Shown: positions 9,198-19,085, counted from the stretch's first letter. The stretch: 64,000 bases of DNA from Noviherbaspirillum_A sp963522035 (GCA_963522035.1 CAUQYP010000004.1:1-64000), one strand, 5' to 3'. Numbers and translations are program-made. The notes: generated by a model not told the origin, from the sequence alone.

Positions 9198-10193
9198 ATG
9201 CAACTTTTAATTAAAAGAGCAATCATGGGTATCGCACAGCAAGTGTCTAACAAACTCCGCAGGACCTATTATCAGTTTCTATACAACGTCGCTGTTAGAC
9301 GCATCCTTGACACGTCAGCGCTCACGTCAGGATCAATGCCGCTGACAGTTTTATCAATGGTGCATAAACGCGATGTCATGGCCTATCTGGTCGCCATCAA
9401 GTCGTTTGCTCGCTACGTCAATCCCCAGCAGATAGTGGTAGTCTGCGATCCTTCCATAACGGAAATTGATCGCTTCCAACTGCAAGCTCATATACCGCAC
9501 CTCGTGCTGCGTCGCGCAGATGAATTCACGCATCCCGACATTCCACGCGGTGGCACTTGGGAAAGACTATATGCAATCTCGAAGTATTCCCGCGACGGTT
9601 ATGTCGTCCAGCTCGACGCGGACACCATTACGATGTTGCCGCCGGCCGAGGTGATCAATGCTGTCATGGCAAATGTCGGGTTTGTCATGAGTGGTAACCT
9701 TGGCAACGTCTTAATGAGTCTGCAAGAAACCGAAGACAATGTAGCATCTTGGGGCCCCGCTGATCCGTGGGAGGACATGCAGGCAACCGTCGAACGCAAC
9801 ATGGCAAGAAGTAATCTCCCGGACCAGGCACGCTATGTGCGCGGCTGTTCCGGATTCACCGGATTTCCCTCGTCCGACACGATGACCGATGAGCTGCTGC
9901 AATTTTCGAGAACCATGCAGGCGCTATATGGCAAGCGCTGGGCCGAGTGGGGCACGGAGCAAATCACGTCCAATTACCTAATCGCCAATGTCCGTGACAC
10001 GACTGTTCTGCCCTTCCTGTCCTATGGAACACCGGATGTGCTGCATGCCGAATCGATCATGACCCACTTCATTGGATTCATGCGCTTCACGTCTGACAAG
10101 TATCGCGTCGCCACGCTTCAAACAATTCAACAACTAAAATCGGCAGCTGCGCTGGAAGAGACGACCGCATTTATGGGTCCTGGTAAAATTTAG
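9198..10193 (+). CDS. Putative glycosyltransferase, GT-A-like
   Basis: A 331-residue protein without transmembrane segments. An LTVLSMVHKRDVMAYLVAI start, an IVVVCDPS strand, and a DADT motif within YVVQLDADTITMLPP (the expected nucleotide-sugar/metal site) suggest a GT-A glycosyltransferase, but no well-defined family is recognised. ATGs at 9198 and 9225 are both possible and neither has a strong ribosome site. It is monocistronic, with a hairpin 28 bases after the stop, and lies in the glycan island, which supports a role in polysaccharide assembly. Confidence 0.65.
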   Translation: MQLLIKRAIMGIAQQVSNKLRRTYYQFLYNVAVRRILDTSALTSGSMPLTVLSMVHKRDVMAYLVAIKSFARYVNPQQIVVVCDPSITEIDRFQLQAHIPHLVLRRADEFTHPDIPRGGTWERLYAISKYSRDGYVVQLDADTITMLPPAEVINAVMANVGFVMSGNLGNVLMSLQETEDNVASWGPADPWEDMQATVERNMARSNLPDQARYVRGCSGFTGFPSSDTMTDELLQFSRTMQALYGKRWAEWGTEQITSNYLIANVRDTTVLPFLSYGTPDVLHAESIMTHFIGFMRFTSDKYRVATLQTIQQLKSAAALEETTAFMGPGKI

Positions 10194-10220
10194 ATTGCAC
10201 TCATTACAACGGAGTTCGGA

Positions 10221-10244
10221 CGACGCGCTATTCGCGTCGCTTTC
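10221..10244 (+). terminator. Probable terminator after the 9198-10193 gene
   Basis: Stem CGACGCG (10221-10227) and CGCGTCG (10233-10239) with a five-base loop, followed by CTTTCT; the U-tract is poor. Confidence 0.5.
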
Positions 10245-10791
10245 TATGCGAAAAAAAGAATACGTAAAAAATTGAAATAATAATAGAGATGGCTATCGGA
10301 TAAACTTTTGCAAGATTCTGTTCACTGAGGTGCGAACCGGCCGAGAAGCCATGCGACAAGTAAAAGCAGAGGATTTTAAGTAAATTGATGCGCCAATTTC
10401 TTTTATCTTGCGCCATAGCGAAAAGGCTAGCGACAGCAGAATGACTGAGATAGTCTCCACACAGAAACCAATCTTTCCCTCCTATAAAAGATGCAAGCAA
10501 AATCGGGAGCGGCCACGCTAGGAAAAGTGCCATCAAACGTTTTCCTAGACTGCAGGATAGGATCAAAAAGTTAAAGTCGTAGAATTGAATTTCCAGTCAT
10601 AGTACCCATAAGCTGCCATCAGTAAGATGCCTTCCAAAAGCTTTGGAATCATCGTGAGCCTGAACAGGGTCTTTGACAAGTAGTGGTTCTCGCTCGCCAC
10701 CCCGTAATAAAAACACAGTGGTAATGATCGAAAGCGAAAACAGAAACGTGGGATAAAGGTGCGGCCGGCATGCAACGGCGAATTTGGACAC
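10228..10791 (-). pseudogene. Decayed membrane protein gene, possibly acyltransferase 3
   Basis: Three overlapping minus-strand frames read as pieces of one polytopic membrane protein: FLFSLSIITTVFLLRG, PKLLEGILLMAAYGYY, then MALFLAWPLPILLASFIGG and NLLKILCFYLSHGFS. The last piece resembles the late helices of acyltransferase 3 proteins, where a lxxLGxISYSLYLxH motif would be expected. No single frame holds the whole, so at least two frameshifts have occurred. The family call is tentative. Confidence 0.35.
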
Positions 10792-10905
10792 GCTACTATT
10801 TACGACCAGTCAGGCAACTTACCCTAATCATTCATTAGTTAATGATTGCAAGCATCGCTGGCTTTGGCAAATGTGTAAACAGCACAGCGAGGCTAAGAAA
10901 AGAAT

Positions 10906-11790
10906 TTATCGAACCACCGCCAATCTACGCGCAATCGTTTTCTTCAGGCGTTGCATACTATAAATCAATGTCGCAAAGCTCTTTCTCACAACATCAAGGT
11001 GGACAACCGAATCCGTCAGCTTTGAATAGTGGGACTTGAAGATGCCCGCATGGGAGAGGTGTTTGTAAATACTGTACTCCAAGCCAATATCCGTCTGGCT
11101 ATTGACGAGGCGCGAGTTGTATTTATCCACGATACGGCTGATCGCAAGAGTATAGGGAATGGGCCCCGTCACCCGTAATACGCCTAGCCTACCGGTTCCA
11201 TGTATAGCTGGATTATATTTATCGATGTTGCATAGAACGGTCTCGATCACAGCTTTTAGATATGGATGACCTGAAGCGCAAGCGATTTGCCATTGTTGAT
11301 ACTCACCGCGCCCTAGTCCTACCAGTTCATCATGGCGTCCAAATCCTGGGTACTGCTCATCATCGCCATTTGCCCAATGTGATAATAAATAGCAATCATC
11401 TTCCTTAAGTGAAGCGCTGAACGATTTGCTCGCAGAGCTTTTTATGTCGAGATATACTCCGCCGCATTTGTACATCAACAAATAGCGAAAAAGGTCAGCC
11501 TTCGCTGCGCCATATGCGTCATCAATACGGCAAAAATAATTCCAGACGACCGGTGGATAATTAGATGTGATAAAACTTCTAATATCGCTATCATCGTAGA
11601 AGCGATACTCCCAGCCAGGATTAAGTTCTTTAAGCCTTTGGACATTTTTCTCCAAATCAGGCGGTAGAACGCGATCATAGAAGGTTTGATGGATTATTTT
11701 CGGTATGCCGGTGCCTTGTGCAAATGTCGGTACCCTATCTCGATCGGGAACCGTGTTTAGCCTTGGAAAAACTGCGTCTTTGAATTTCAT
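10906..11790 (-). CDS. GT32-type glycosyltransferase (OCH1-like, Gly_transf_sug)
   Basis: A 294-residue capsular-type glycosyltransferase. The family blocks are all there: IPKIIHQTFYDR (29-40), LNPGWEYRFYDD, AKADLFRYLLMYKCGGVYLDIK (97-117), and GVLRVTGPIPYTLAI. The metal-site region reads D-I-K where many relatives have D-x-D; the two intact paralogues in this window (39997-40872, 44689-45576) share this, so it is a subfamily trait and not damage. It probably adds a sugar to the repeat unit in the cytoplasm; donor unknown. It is transcribed alone with an AT-rich leader. Confidence 0.85.
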   Translation of the reverse strand: MKFKDAVFPRLNTVPDRDRVPTFAQGTGIPKIIHQTFYDRVLPPDLEKNVQRLKELNPGWEYRFYDDSDIRSFITSNYPPVVWNYFCRIDDAYGAAKADLFRYLLMYKCGGVYLDIKSSASKSFSASLKEDDCYLLSHWANGDDEQYPGFGRHDELVGLGRGEYQQWQIACASGHPYLKAVIETVLCNIDKYNPAIHGTGRLGVLRVTGPIPYTLAISRIVDKYNSRLVNSQTDIGLEYSIYKHLSHAGIFKSHYSKLTDSVVHLDVVRKSFATLIYSMQRLKKTIARRLAVVR

Positions 11791-12288
11791 AAGTTATGTA
11801 GCACTGGAAGAAACAGAAAAACTAATTACTAAAAGATGAACCGCAGTAATCAAAGATTTGCGCATGAGTTACCACATTCATAGAAAATTCAATCACCTTA
11901 GACTCTGCACATGCGGCAGAAATACCATGGGCTTCTAAACTGCATACTATAATTCAAAAGCGCAAATGTTAATAATGGAAATTTTCAAAACCTTTGAAAT
12001 ATACCAAAATCTAGGACAAAATAAACGCGACTTAGTTATGAATTAACCGGTTCATTTCTTGCTATGTAGAGAGCCGTTATATTGGAAATAGGTGTACAAA
12101 TATGTTTATGAGTTGCCCATAAGAAACCAAAAAATTACTAAACTTTATAAGTTCATCAACTCATTAATGCATAAATTATTCCGTCTTCGGCATTATTAAA
12201 TGCGGATACGGTGCATATAATTTGATGCATAATTAATGATTAAAGCTTTAAAATTTTAATAAAACATGTATTAAAAACCGTTGCAATT
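11791..12288. other. AT-rich intergenic region
   Basis: About 500 bases between two minus-strand glycosyltransferase genes, clearly more AT-rich than the flanks. It presumably carries the promoter of the GT32 gene. I find no reading frame, repeat or hairpin worth naming. Confidence 0.5.
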
Positions 12289-13299
12289 TCAAGCGGATTG
12301 TATAGTTGCTGTTCGAAGTTTTTTAGCGTAATAAACCGCCGAGATTTTGCATGCTAAACGAAGTAGGGATGGTACCGAGCGCGCATAGTCAGGCGGTCCA
12401 TATTTACCACAAATAAAATCGAAGACTCCCAAAAGTGCTACGTCGCCATGTGCTTTGAGTCCTCTCTTGTATAACTTATTCACGTCAAAGAGCGCTCTGT
12501 CAAAAAGCTTCAACCAAAGCATTCGGCGAAATGCAACCGGTGTATTACTATGCCAGAACAACATTTCGTTGCGTTGTAGCAGATAGGACATATAAAGCGG
12601 GTATTCAGCTGCGCTCTTTTTATTTGGGTGCGTGACATCGGCTTCGAAAACGCATCTGCTATGCCAGCCGCCTGCTGCTAATCTTGCTCCGATATCATTG
12701 TCGTCATAGTAAGCGAACAAACGATTATCTAGCAGTCCAATATCCCTGAGTGCGTTGACGCGGAGAAGGATAGCAGTTCCGTCCAGCCAAACCTTGTCCG
12801 GGTGTGCTGACTGGAATTTCATCGCCTCTTGAATATTAATGATGCGAGTGTACGTTCGATCCCCCCAGTTTGTAGCACTAACACACCTTGCTATGATACT
12901 TTCATTCTCGGAATCTCTAAGGACTGGAGACACAGCTCCACATCTCTCTTCAGAAGTCATTGTGGCGAGGAGGTGCGATAGAGCACCGGGCATTACAAGT
13001 GCATCATTATTCATTAGCCAAACGTAGTCATAATTCTCATCCATTGCTTTTTGAATTGCAACATTATGCCCGCCTGTGAACCCAATGTTTTCTGGCAGCC
13101 GTAACAACTGGACGTTTTCTGAACGCATTGATAATTTTAATGCGTCGAAATCTTCGAGTTGCGATCCGTTGTCGACAATAAAGATGGTTGCATCTAACGT
13201 ATCATTAATTAATTCGCTCAACAAAGAACGAACACAACTAAGTGTTTTGACCGCATTATTCCAGTTTAGAATGCTGATTAATATTTTTACTTTTTTCAT
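12289..13299 (-). CDS. GT2 family glycosyltransferase (rhamnosyltransferase-like)
   Basis: A 336-residue GT-A enzyme: ILISILNWNNAVKTLSCVRSL start, IFIVDNGSQ, LPENIGFTGGHNVAI, and WLMNNDALV as the metal-binding N-x-D version common in GT2 rhamnosyltransferases. A later FAYYDDNDIGARL block is the acceptor/catalytic region. It is closely similar in layout to the gene at 41989-43068 (same order of blocks, same RRMLWLKLFDRALF-type C-terminus), so the two are paralogues. It lies alone on the minus strand opposite the RgpF-like gene. Confidence 0.88.
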   Translation of the reverse strand: MKKVKILISILNWNNAVKTLSCVRSLLSELINDTLDATIFIVDNGSQLEDFDALKLSMRSENVQLLRLPENIGFTGGHNVAIQKAMDENYDYVWLMNNDALVMPGALSHLLATMTSEERCGAVSPVLRDSENESIIARCVSATNWGDRTYTRIINIQEAMKFQSAHPDKVWLDGTAILLRVNALRDIGLLDNRLFAYYDDNDIGARLAAGGWHSRCVFEADVTHPNKKSAAEYPLYMSYLLQRNEMLFWHSNTPVAFRRMLWLKLFDRALFDVNKLYKRGLKAHGDVALLGVFDFICGKYGPPDYARSVPSLLRLACKISAVYYAKKLRTATIQSA

Positions 13300-13662
13300 T
13301 ATTAATGTATGAGAAGAATATGTTTAAGTCTCATCTTATACTCATAAAATCTTACACACAAGAAATATTTCTACTGATGTGATATTTGATGTTGTCTGCA
13401 GGGTTGTGCTTATGAGTGTCGAAGGAATTTCGAACGCCTTAACGTATAGAATATGAGAGCACCTAACGTAGCCTGACTGCCATGGCGATTCTGAAATGGA
13501 TATATAGGAACAGTTTTGCATCAGTGCAAAGGAACCGATTGAACTGAAATCATCGAAAATGAGTCGGATATCGAGTTTTAGAGCATCAGCAGTTCGTGAG
13601 CGTTGCAAACACGTTGGTATGTCAAGAATTTTTTTTGCGTAAAAGATTAGAGGAGACTATCC
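13300..13662. other. Divergent promoter region
   Basis: 363 AT-rich bases between divergently transcribed glycan genes; promoters for both should lie here, but I cannot place them with confidence. A minus-strand frame at 13342-13608 contains a FALMQNCSYISIS stretch with only faint resemblance to glycosyltransferase text, and I do not call it. Confidence 0.4.
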
Positions 13663-14529
13663 ATGCTTTCCAATCATTTACCTGTTGAGGGCATGGTAAG
13701 AAACTGGGATTTCGTCGCAGCCCCGGTTTCTTACCGATTAAGAAAGCACTACATCAAACTTTTCTTGATGGGGATGAGCAAACAACCGGCTTACAGGGTA
13801 TTGACAGCCGTCTATCCTCAATCTAAATGGCTTGTTTACTTTATCTACGCTCCGGCTGGATCATTAAGTCCATCACACTACTTCACGATGTCGAGGCTAC
13901 GTGACTCGGGCACCAGCTTGCTGGTTGTCTGTGCCGCAAAGACCCCGCTGGATATCCCGCCAGATGTGCACAAATTCGCCGATGCACTGATATGGAAGAG
14001 CCTATCGGGCTTTGATTTTTCTGCCTATAAGTTAGCTTTGTCGGCGATCGGCAAAAAGTCACCGCATAGCGATGTCTACGTGCAAAACGACTCAGTCTTT
14101 GGCCCATTCAACGATTTCAAGGGGGATTTTGAAAGTCTTAGATGGGGCTTGACCGGATACACTGCATCGTGTGAAGAATCGAACCATATCCAGTCTTACG
14201 CCTTTTTCATGCGCGATGTCTGTTCCCTCACGATCGCCAAACTCTCAACGATATTTTTTCCCTTCGTCGCTTTTAATCGTTTTAAGGATGTCGTGGTTCT
14301 ACAGGAACTGCGCTTTTCGAGAGTCGCGGCGCGTCACATGAAGGTCGGTGCTTTCTGGTTTGAACAAGACAAAACCATAAATCCCGTATTGGTGAAACCA
14401 TTCGAACTGATTGATGCCGGTTTTCCTTTCCTTAAAAAAGCATTGCTTGGAAAAAATGCGGAGTTTCAGCGGATCGATGAAGTCAAAGCAAGGCTTTATG
14501 AATTAAATCACCCTGTAGATATCGCGTAG
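13663..14529 (+). CDS. RgpF-like polysaccharide protein (rhamnan synthesis F family)
   Basis: A 288-residue protein of the RgpF type. The hallmark is VYVQNDSVFGPFNDF (about residues 144-158), matching the NDSvfGP motif, together with a preceding FADALIWKSLSGFDFSAYK region and a downstream HIQSYAFFMR block (the shared HLQSYFl pattern). Members are glycosyltransferases of cell-surface rhamnans. An AGAGGAG site sits directly before the ATG. It is a single plus-strand gene surrounded by minus-strand GT2 genes. Confidence 0.75.
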   Translation: MLSNHLPVEGMVRNWDFVAAPVSYRLRKHYIKLFLMGMSKQPAYRVLTAVYPQSKWLVYFIYAPAGSLSPSHYFTMSRLRDSGTSLLVVCAAKTPLDIPPDVHKFADALIWKSLSGFDFSAYKLALSAIGKKSPHSDVYVQNDSVFGPFNDFKGDFESLRWGLTGYTASCEESNHIQSYAFFMRDVCSLTIAKLSTIFFPFVAFNRFKDVVVLQELRFSRVAARHMKVGAFWFEQDKTINPVLVKPFELIDAGFPFLKKALLGKNAEFQRIDEVKARLYELNHPVDIA

Positions 14530-14589
14530 ATACATGTAAGTTTCGTTAGTTTCCTGTTAAAAATCTTAAAAAGACGAAGTGCGTTCAAG

Positions 14590-15528
14590 TTATGCTTTTA
14601 ACAGAATCCGAAATAAAACGCGCGGAATCAATGGAAGCTTCCGGCGAGGGTAAAACGCGCCGCCTTTGCCAACCCAGCCATCCCACAAACCCAACTTGCA
14701 AGCCATTTCGAGATGAGGGTGTTGATTCATCAACTTGAGTTGCTTCGCGGTCCGATTCAAATTCCACCAGCATATTTTGATAAACTTTATTCCGCTTACG
14801 TACTTTCGCCACATCAATCCTACATTTCTTACTGTGTAATAGTAGAAGTGCGCTTTGCGAAGTCCGTCTGTGCTTTGGTGCCAAATTCTTGCATCGAAGA
14901 CGGTGACATTTTTGAAGCCGGCCTTGCTGCTCCTTAGGGAATAATCCGTGTCTTCCGAATAAGCAAAAAGCTGTTCATCCAGATAACCGATTTCCCGGAT
15001 GAGTTTTGTGCTGATCAATAATGCCGTACCCCACAGAATGACATTGCCCGAATCCGCTTCCTGCCATTTTTGTGCAGTATGTATATCGGCAGCTTCATCG
15101 ACGCCATCAAAAGCGGAATTGAGTCGTGTACCGCAGTGCTGGATTTCGTCCGGGCGATGCTGGTGATAAATCACCGGACTGGCGAGACCAACTTCTGAGG
15201 CATTCTGGACTGCCAAAACCATTCTTTCCAAGCAATCCGGCTTGACTGTTGCATCGCTGTTGAGCAACCAAACATAGTCAAAATTTTGTTCGATCGCATA
15301 TTTCATGGCGACGTTATTGCCGCCTGCAAAGCCTAGATTTTTCTCATTCTTTATGAAATGAATGTTGTCGATACTTTCGAGCATTTCAACGGACTCGTTA
15401 CTGGAACCATTGTCAACGACCACAACCTGATAGTCGAAAAAGCTCATCTGTCGCAAAGATTGAATGCATGAAACTGTATCGTGGTAATTGTTCCAGTTAA
15501 GAATAATAATGCAGACAGTAGGGTTCAT
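14590..15528 (-). CDS. GT2 family glycosyltransferase
   Basis: A 312-residue GT2 enzyme. VCIIILNWNNYHDTVSCIQSL, VVVVDNGSSNESVE, NEKNLGFAGGNNVAM and VWLLNSDATV give the nucleotide-sugar site in the N-x-D form; AYSEDTDYSLR is the catalytic-region motif. I use the ATG at 15528 because the alternative TTG at 15537 adds only three residues. It follows the GT2 gene at 15572-16447 by 43 bases on the same strand, so the two probably form an operon. Confidence 0.88.
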   Translation of the reverse strand: MNPTVCIIILNWNNYHDTVSCIQSLRQMSFFDYQVVVVDNGSSNESVEMLESIDNIHFIKNEKNLGFAGGNNVAMKYAIEQNFDYVWLLNSDATVKPDCLERMVLAVQNASEVGLASPVIYHQHRPDEIQHCGTRLNSAFDGVDEAADIHTAQKWQEADSGNVILWGTALLISTKLIREIGYLDEQLFAYSEDTDYSLRSSKAGFKNVTVFDARIWHQSTDGLRKAHFYYYTVRNVGLMWRKYVSGIKFIKICWWNLNRTAKQLKLMNQHPHLEMACKLGLWDGWVGKGGAFYPRRKLPLIPRVLFRILLKA

Positions 15529-15571
15529 CGAGATCAATTCAGTTCAATTTCTTAGTTATAAAAATAGCGTT

Positions 15572-16447
15572 CTAAAAGAATTTTTTCAAGACGCGTTTGA
15601 ATCGTCCTGCTTCCAGAAAATCAAGTTCGTGCTGTTGAAAGTAGTTATTTCGTGCCAGCCATTTAAGCGTCGAATTTGTGTATGCAATATTATTTTCTAT
15701 TTTGTACAAATTGGCTTCTGCAGGAAGGCCGTATTTGAAAGTGCCATCGAACTCATGGAGGTATTTCGACCGCATCAGGTAGTCTTCCCATCGTTCGCTG
15801 TCCACATGGTACCAATTGCCGGAACTGGGGTTATTTGCCCTTCTGACAGCGATTCGTGTCTTCAATTGGGAGCTCGAACGGTACTGGAAGTGATTGATGA
15901 GTAATTTTTCAGCTGACGATACCAGAACCCCGTCACGTGACTTGACCAGTTGGTCGTTTAGCTTCAGCGCATCACTGTACTTAAATAAACGCGGCTCACC
16001 GTAGTTGATGAGATAGTGTTTCCGTTGCTTGATTGCCTCAACGCTCGGGTCGAAGACGGAAGCATTATCTTTTTCGGTGAGGTAGAACTGCGCCGATTTT
16101 GCTTCGATACAATTTGCGCCGTGTCGCTCGGCAAAATCAATTTTTGGCAGCAGGCTTTCTGCGTAAAGTTCGTCTGCGTCCAAAATGGCCATCCAGTCGC
16201 CATTGGCATACGTATGGGCTTGAGAATAGAGAAGTTCGTACTTTAAAGTGTCAGAGTAAGTCGTGTCCGACACATCGATGCATGTGACCAAATCATTGAA
16301 CTTGCGTGCGATATTTAGCGTGTTATCTGAAGAACCATTGTCATAAAAAAAAATCTTTTCAAACCCGCCAAATTCTTTCAATGAAAGCAAGGTTTGCTCA
16401 ATGATGTCGCCTTCGTTTTTTGCGATCAGCATGCCGTATAACTTCAT
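15572..16447 (-). CDS. GT2-like glycosyltransferase (Glyco_tranf_2_4 type)
   Basis: A 291-residue enzyme beginning KLYGMLIAKNEGDIIEQTLLSL, then IFFYDNGSSDNT and DWMAILDADELY, whose D-A-D is the metal site. The KNE at the start and the long central helix region are typical of the two-domain GT2 branch that modifies surface glycans. The ATG at 16447 has an AAGGGA site six bases upstream; an earlier in-frame ATG at 16546 would add 33 residues with no conserved text. It is first gene of a likely two-gene operon with the following GT2. Confidence 0.82.
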   Translation of the reverse strand: MKLYGMLIAKNEGDIIEQTLLSLKEFGGFEKIFFYDNGSSDNTLNIARKFNDLVTCIDVSDTTYSDTLKYELLYSQAHTYANGDWMAILDADELYAESLLPKIDFAERHGANCIEAKSAQFYLTEKDNASVFDPSVEAIKQRKHYLINYGEPRLFKYSDALKLNDQLVKSRDGVLVSSAEKLLINHFQYRSSSQLKTRIAVRRANNPSSGNWYHVDSERWEDYLMRSKYLHEFDGTFKYGLPAEANLYKIENNIAYTNSTLKWLARNNYFQQHELDFLEAGRFKRVLKKFF

Positions 16448-16755
16448 GATTCCCTTAAAAATGCAAAGTCCACGATGGCGCTTACCCGATGGCAGCGGCA
16501 AGCTATTCCCAAATAACGTTACATCTCCCGCTATTGCCATAATCATTATAACGGCGGTTTTTCCATAAGGTAATATTTAGCGCGAAGTTTGTTTTTATTT
16601 TGCAACTTTTTCCGCGGGAGAAGGAACGCGTACCGGCAGCTGTCTACGTGGGGTTGGCTTACAGAGCGGAATTGCCTGACCGGCACATGATGAAAAGCCG
16701 TGCGTGAATTTTATTTTCCGCTAAAAACGTAGCTGAAAACGCGAGGACGATCCAT
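16448..16755. other. Boundary between glycan genes and recombination block
   Basis: 308 bases separating AT-rich glycosyltransferase genes from the GC-rich recombination block. No gene, terminator or repeat is evident; base composition changes sharply here, marking one edge of the inserted block. Confidence 0.4.
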
Positions 16756-18987
16756 TCATCGTACCCCCGCCCTGTGCATCCTCCGCATCGCACTCACCGT
16801 CCGTTCCACCAGCAACGCGTTCCGCCTGGGCGCAGGCCGCAGGCAGATAGCCCTGATCGCCGCCGGGTCGCCCAACACGGTCAAACTGTCCCGCGCCCTT
16901 GAAAACGCGGTGGTCAGCATGCCGCGATGCACGAAGGCGGGCGAGCCGCCGGTGCAGATGACGATGACTTCCCGGTATTCCGAGCCCTGCGCGGCATGCA
17001 CCGTCATCGCGTACGCAAGCGCCAGACTTTCAATCGCGCCGCTAGGAAAGCGCACGGTACGGCCGTCGTCCAGCGCCAGTTCCAAGTGCAGCACGCTGGT
17101 GCCGGCCGCATCGAGCGCAGCGCCCAGCAGGGTGCCGGTGTCGCCATTGACCACTTGTTCATTGCCCTCAGCGTCCAGCGCCAGGTTCCTGCGGATGATG
17201 AGACGGTCGCCGATCCGCAGCGTGGTGCCGGGCACGCGCCTGCCGTCCGGGTTGAGTTCGCGACGCAGCGCTTCGTTCATGAACGTGGTATTCCAGCCGG
17301 GCGCATGGATGTCGCCCTTGCGGCGCGGCATCAGCAGCGCCACGCGTTCCAGGCCGCAACGCCGCACGGCCGCAAGGTAGGCCTGTATCACGCGGCTCAG
17401 GCCGACGTCATCCGGCGGCGGCAACGAGCGCAGGAAGCGAACTCCGGGCCGGTCATGGCAGTCGACCTCGCCGCGGCGGCATTGCTGCACCAGGTCGCGA
17501 ATACCGCCATCGTTGCGGTGGCCCTGGTGCAGCTGGTGATGGTCGCCCGGCAGTTTCAGCACGCTGGCCAGCACGTCGCCCGGGCCGACCGAGGAAAGTT
17601 GGCCGCCGTCGCCCAGCAGGATCAGGTGGCACGCCGGCGGCAGCGCATCGAGCAGCGCGCGCGCCAGCGCCAGGTCCAGCATCGACGATTCGTCGACCAC
17701 GACGACGTCGGCCTCCAGCAGGTTCTCGGCGTCATGCCGGTAGCCGTCGTCCTTCACGCCCAGCAGGCTGTGAATGGTCACCGCGGTGCGGCCGTAGCGC
17801 TGCACGCGGGAGGCCAGCACCTTGGCCGCCTTGCCGGTCGGCGCACAGAACAGGATGGCCCGGTCGCGCGCGACATGCGCGAGCATTTCCATCATCGCGG
17901 TCTTGCCGCAGCCTGGGCCCGCTGTCAGGGTATGAAGCAGGTGGGTCGACGCGAGCATGCGCAGCAGCGCAGTGCGCTGGTCCGGGTCGAGCCTGAAGTC
18001 GTCGCCCATGCTGCATTCGGCCGCGTTGATTTCCGCTTCCAGCCCGGCCGGTTCCAGCGCCGACATCGGCGCGGCGATCTGCAGCGCGCGCCGGGCCAGG
18101 TGGAGGGCCAGCGCCTGCTCGCAGTGGAACAGGTGGCGCGGGTAATGGCAGCCATGCTGCACGACGACCGGCTCTCCCAGTTCGAGCGCCGCCGCCAATG
18201 CCGCTTCCGGCGGCGCTTCGCTGTCGCAGGCGGCAATACGCTCGGCCAGTTCCTCCGCGCCCAGGAAGCTGTGGCCGTTGCGTTCGCAGCCGTCGCGCAG
18301 CGCATGGGTTGCCAGCGCAGCGAGGCGCGTCCGATGAAAGCGCGGGAAGCCCAGGCACGACCGCGCGATACGGTCGGCGACGGGAAAGCTGTAGCCGTCC
18401 ACATGCTGGATGGGCGCATACGGATTGTCGGCAAGCACGGCCCACGCTTTGCGCACCGGGTCGGGTGACGCGGCGGCGGAGGGCAGCAGCCAGGCGGCCA
18501 GCCGGCGCAACACCGCGTGCTTGACGCCGGTGGCGCCGACGCGGCCGGAGAGATCGCGGCAGATCAGCGACGCGGTGTCGAGGCCATCTGCCGCAGCGAT
18601 GCGGCGCCGCGTCACCGCCGAGAAGTCCACCGCATGCGGGTTCTCGATCAGCAGGTCGCGCAGTTGGTGGAGACGGTCGCTGTAATGGTCTACCAACTTG
18701 CGGGCGGTCGCTTCGCCGCAGCCGCGGAAGTTGGCCTTCAGGTGCGCCGCCAGCGCGTCGGCGGAGCAGGGCAGGTCGACCGCGGCCGCACTGACCATGA
18801 TCTGCAGCCCATACGAAGGGTGATCGACGATGCGTCCTTCCACCCGGTAGCGGTTGCCGGCCGACAGTCCCGCCAGCGCTTCGCCCACGCAGGCAAGCCG
18901 CTTGCCGTCGTCGAGGCGCAAGCTGCCGCGGCCCCACTTGTCGTTGTAGACGGAGAGCGATGAAAGAATGCCGGTAGCCTGGTCCAT
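16756..18987 (-). CDS. RecD2-like superfamily 1B DNA helicase
   Basis: A 743-residue helicase. After an N-terminal OB-like region and a helix-hairpin-helix-like stretch (FRGCGEATARKLVDHY), the motor shows motif I TAGPGCGKTAMM (near 355-366), ILFCAPTGKAAK, IHSLLG, motif II VVVVDESSMLD (near 425) and motif III LILLGDGGQLSSVGPG. A UvrD_C_2-type end (AYAMTVHAAQGSEYREVIV, then TAFSRARDSLTVLGD) completes it. This is the RecD2/TraA layout, 5'-3' helicases of replication and recombination. The start lies ten bases past a strong terminator and has no clear ribosome site, so its expression is unclear. It is the last gene of the minus-strand block. Confidence 0.8.
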   Translation of the reverse strand: MDQATGILSSLSVYNDKWGRGSLRLDDGKRLACVGEALAGLSAGNRYRVEGRIVDHPSYGLQIMVSAAAVDLPCSADALAAHLKANFRGCGEATARKLVDHYSDRLHQLRDLLIENPHAVDFSAVTRRRIAAADGLDTASLICRDLSGRVGATGVKHAVLRRLAAWLLPSAAASPDPVRKAWAVLADNPYAPIQHVDGYSFPVADRIARSCLGFPRFHRTRLAALATHALRDGCERNGHSFLGAEELAERIAACDSEAPPEAALAAALELGEPVVVQHGCHYPRHLFHCEQALALHLARRALQIAAPMSALEPAGLEAEINAAECSMGDDFRLDPDQRTALLRMLASTHLLHTLTAGPGCGKTAMMEMLAHVARDRAILFCAPTGKAAKVLASRVQRYGRTAVTIHSLLGVKDDGYRHDAENLLEADVVVVDESSMLDLALARALLDALPPACHLILLGDGGQLSSVGPGDVLASVLKLPGDHHQLHQGHRNDGGIRDLVQQCRRGEVDCHDRPGVRFLRSLPPPDDVGLSRVIQAYLAAVRRCGLERVALLMPRRKGDIHAPGWNTTFMNEALRRELNPDGRRVPGTTLRIGDRLIIRRNLALDAEGNEQVVNGDTGTLLGAALDAAGTSVLHLELALDDGRTVRFPSGAIESLALAYAMTVHAAQGSEYREVIVICTGGSPAFVHRGMLTTAFSRARDSLTVLGDPAAIRAICLRPAPRRNALLVERTVSAMRRMHRAGVR

Positions 18988-18996
18988 GGAAGCCGA

Positions 18997-19046
18997 AACG
19001 AAAAAGAAAAATAAAACGCCGCCCGTTCAACTTGAACAGGGCGGCG
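18997..19046 (-). terminator. Strong Rho-independent terminator after ssb
   Basis: On the minus strand the stem CGCCGCCCTGTTC, loop AAGTT, stem GAACGGGCGGCG is followed by TTTTATTTTTCTTTTTC. It sits between ssb and the helicase gene, ending ten bases before the helicase ATG. Confidence 0.85.
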
Positions 19047-19085
19047 CTGCCGTGGGGTGCTGCTTACCTTGCCGACACCACCGAA

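Noticed and set aside
13342..13608. Possible small minus-strand gene between two glycan genes
   Set aside because: Only a faint, unconvincing resemblance (FALMQNCSYISIS); no ribosome site and no homologous block order.
16756..18987. TraA relaxase/conjugative helicase
   Set aside because: Helicase motifs match, but there is no relaxase domain and no transfer gene nearby; RecD2-like is the simpler call.
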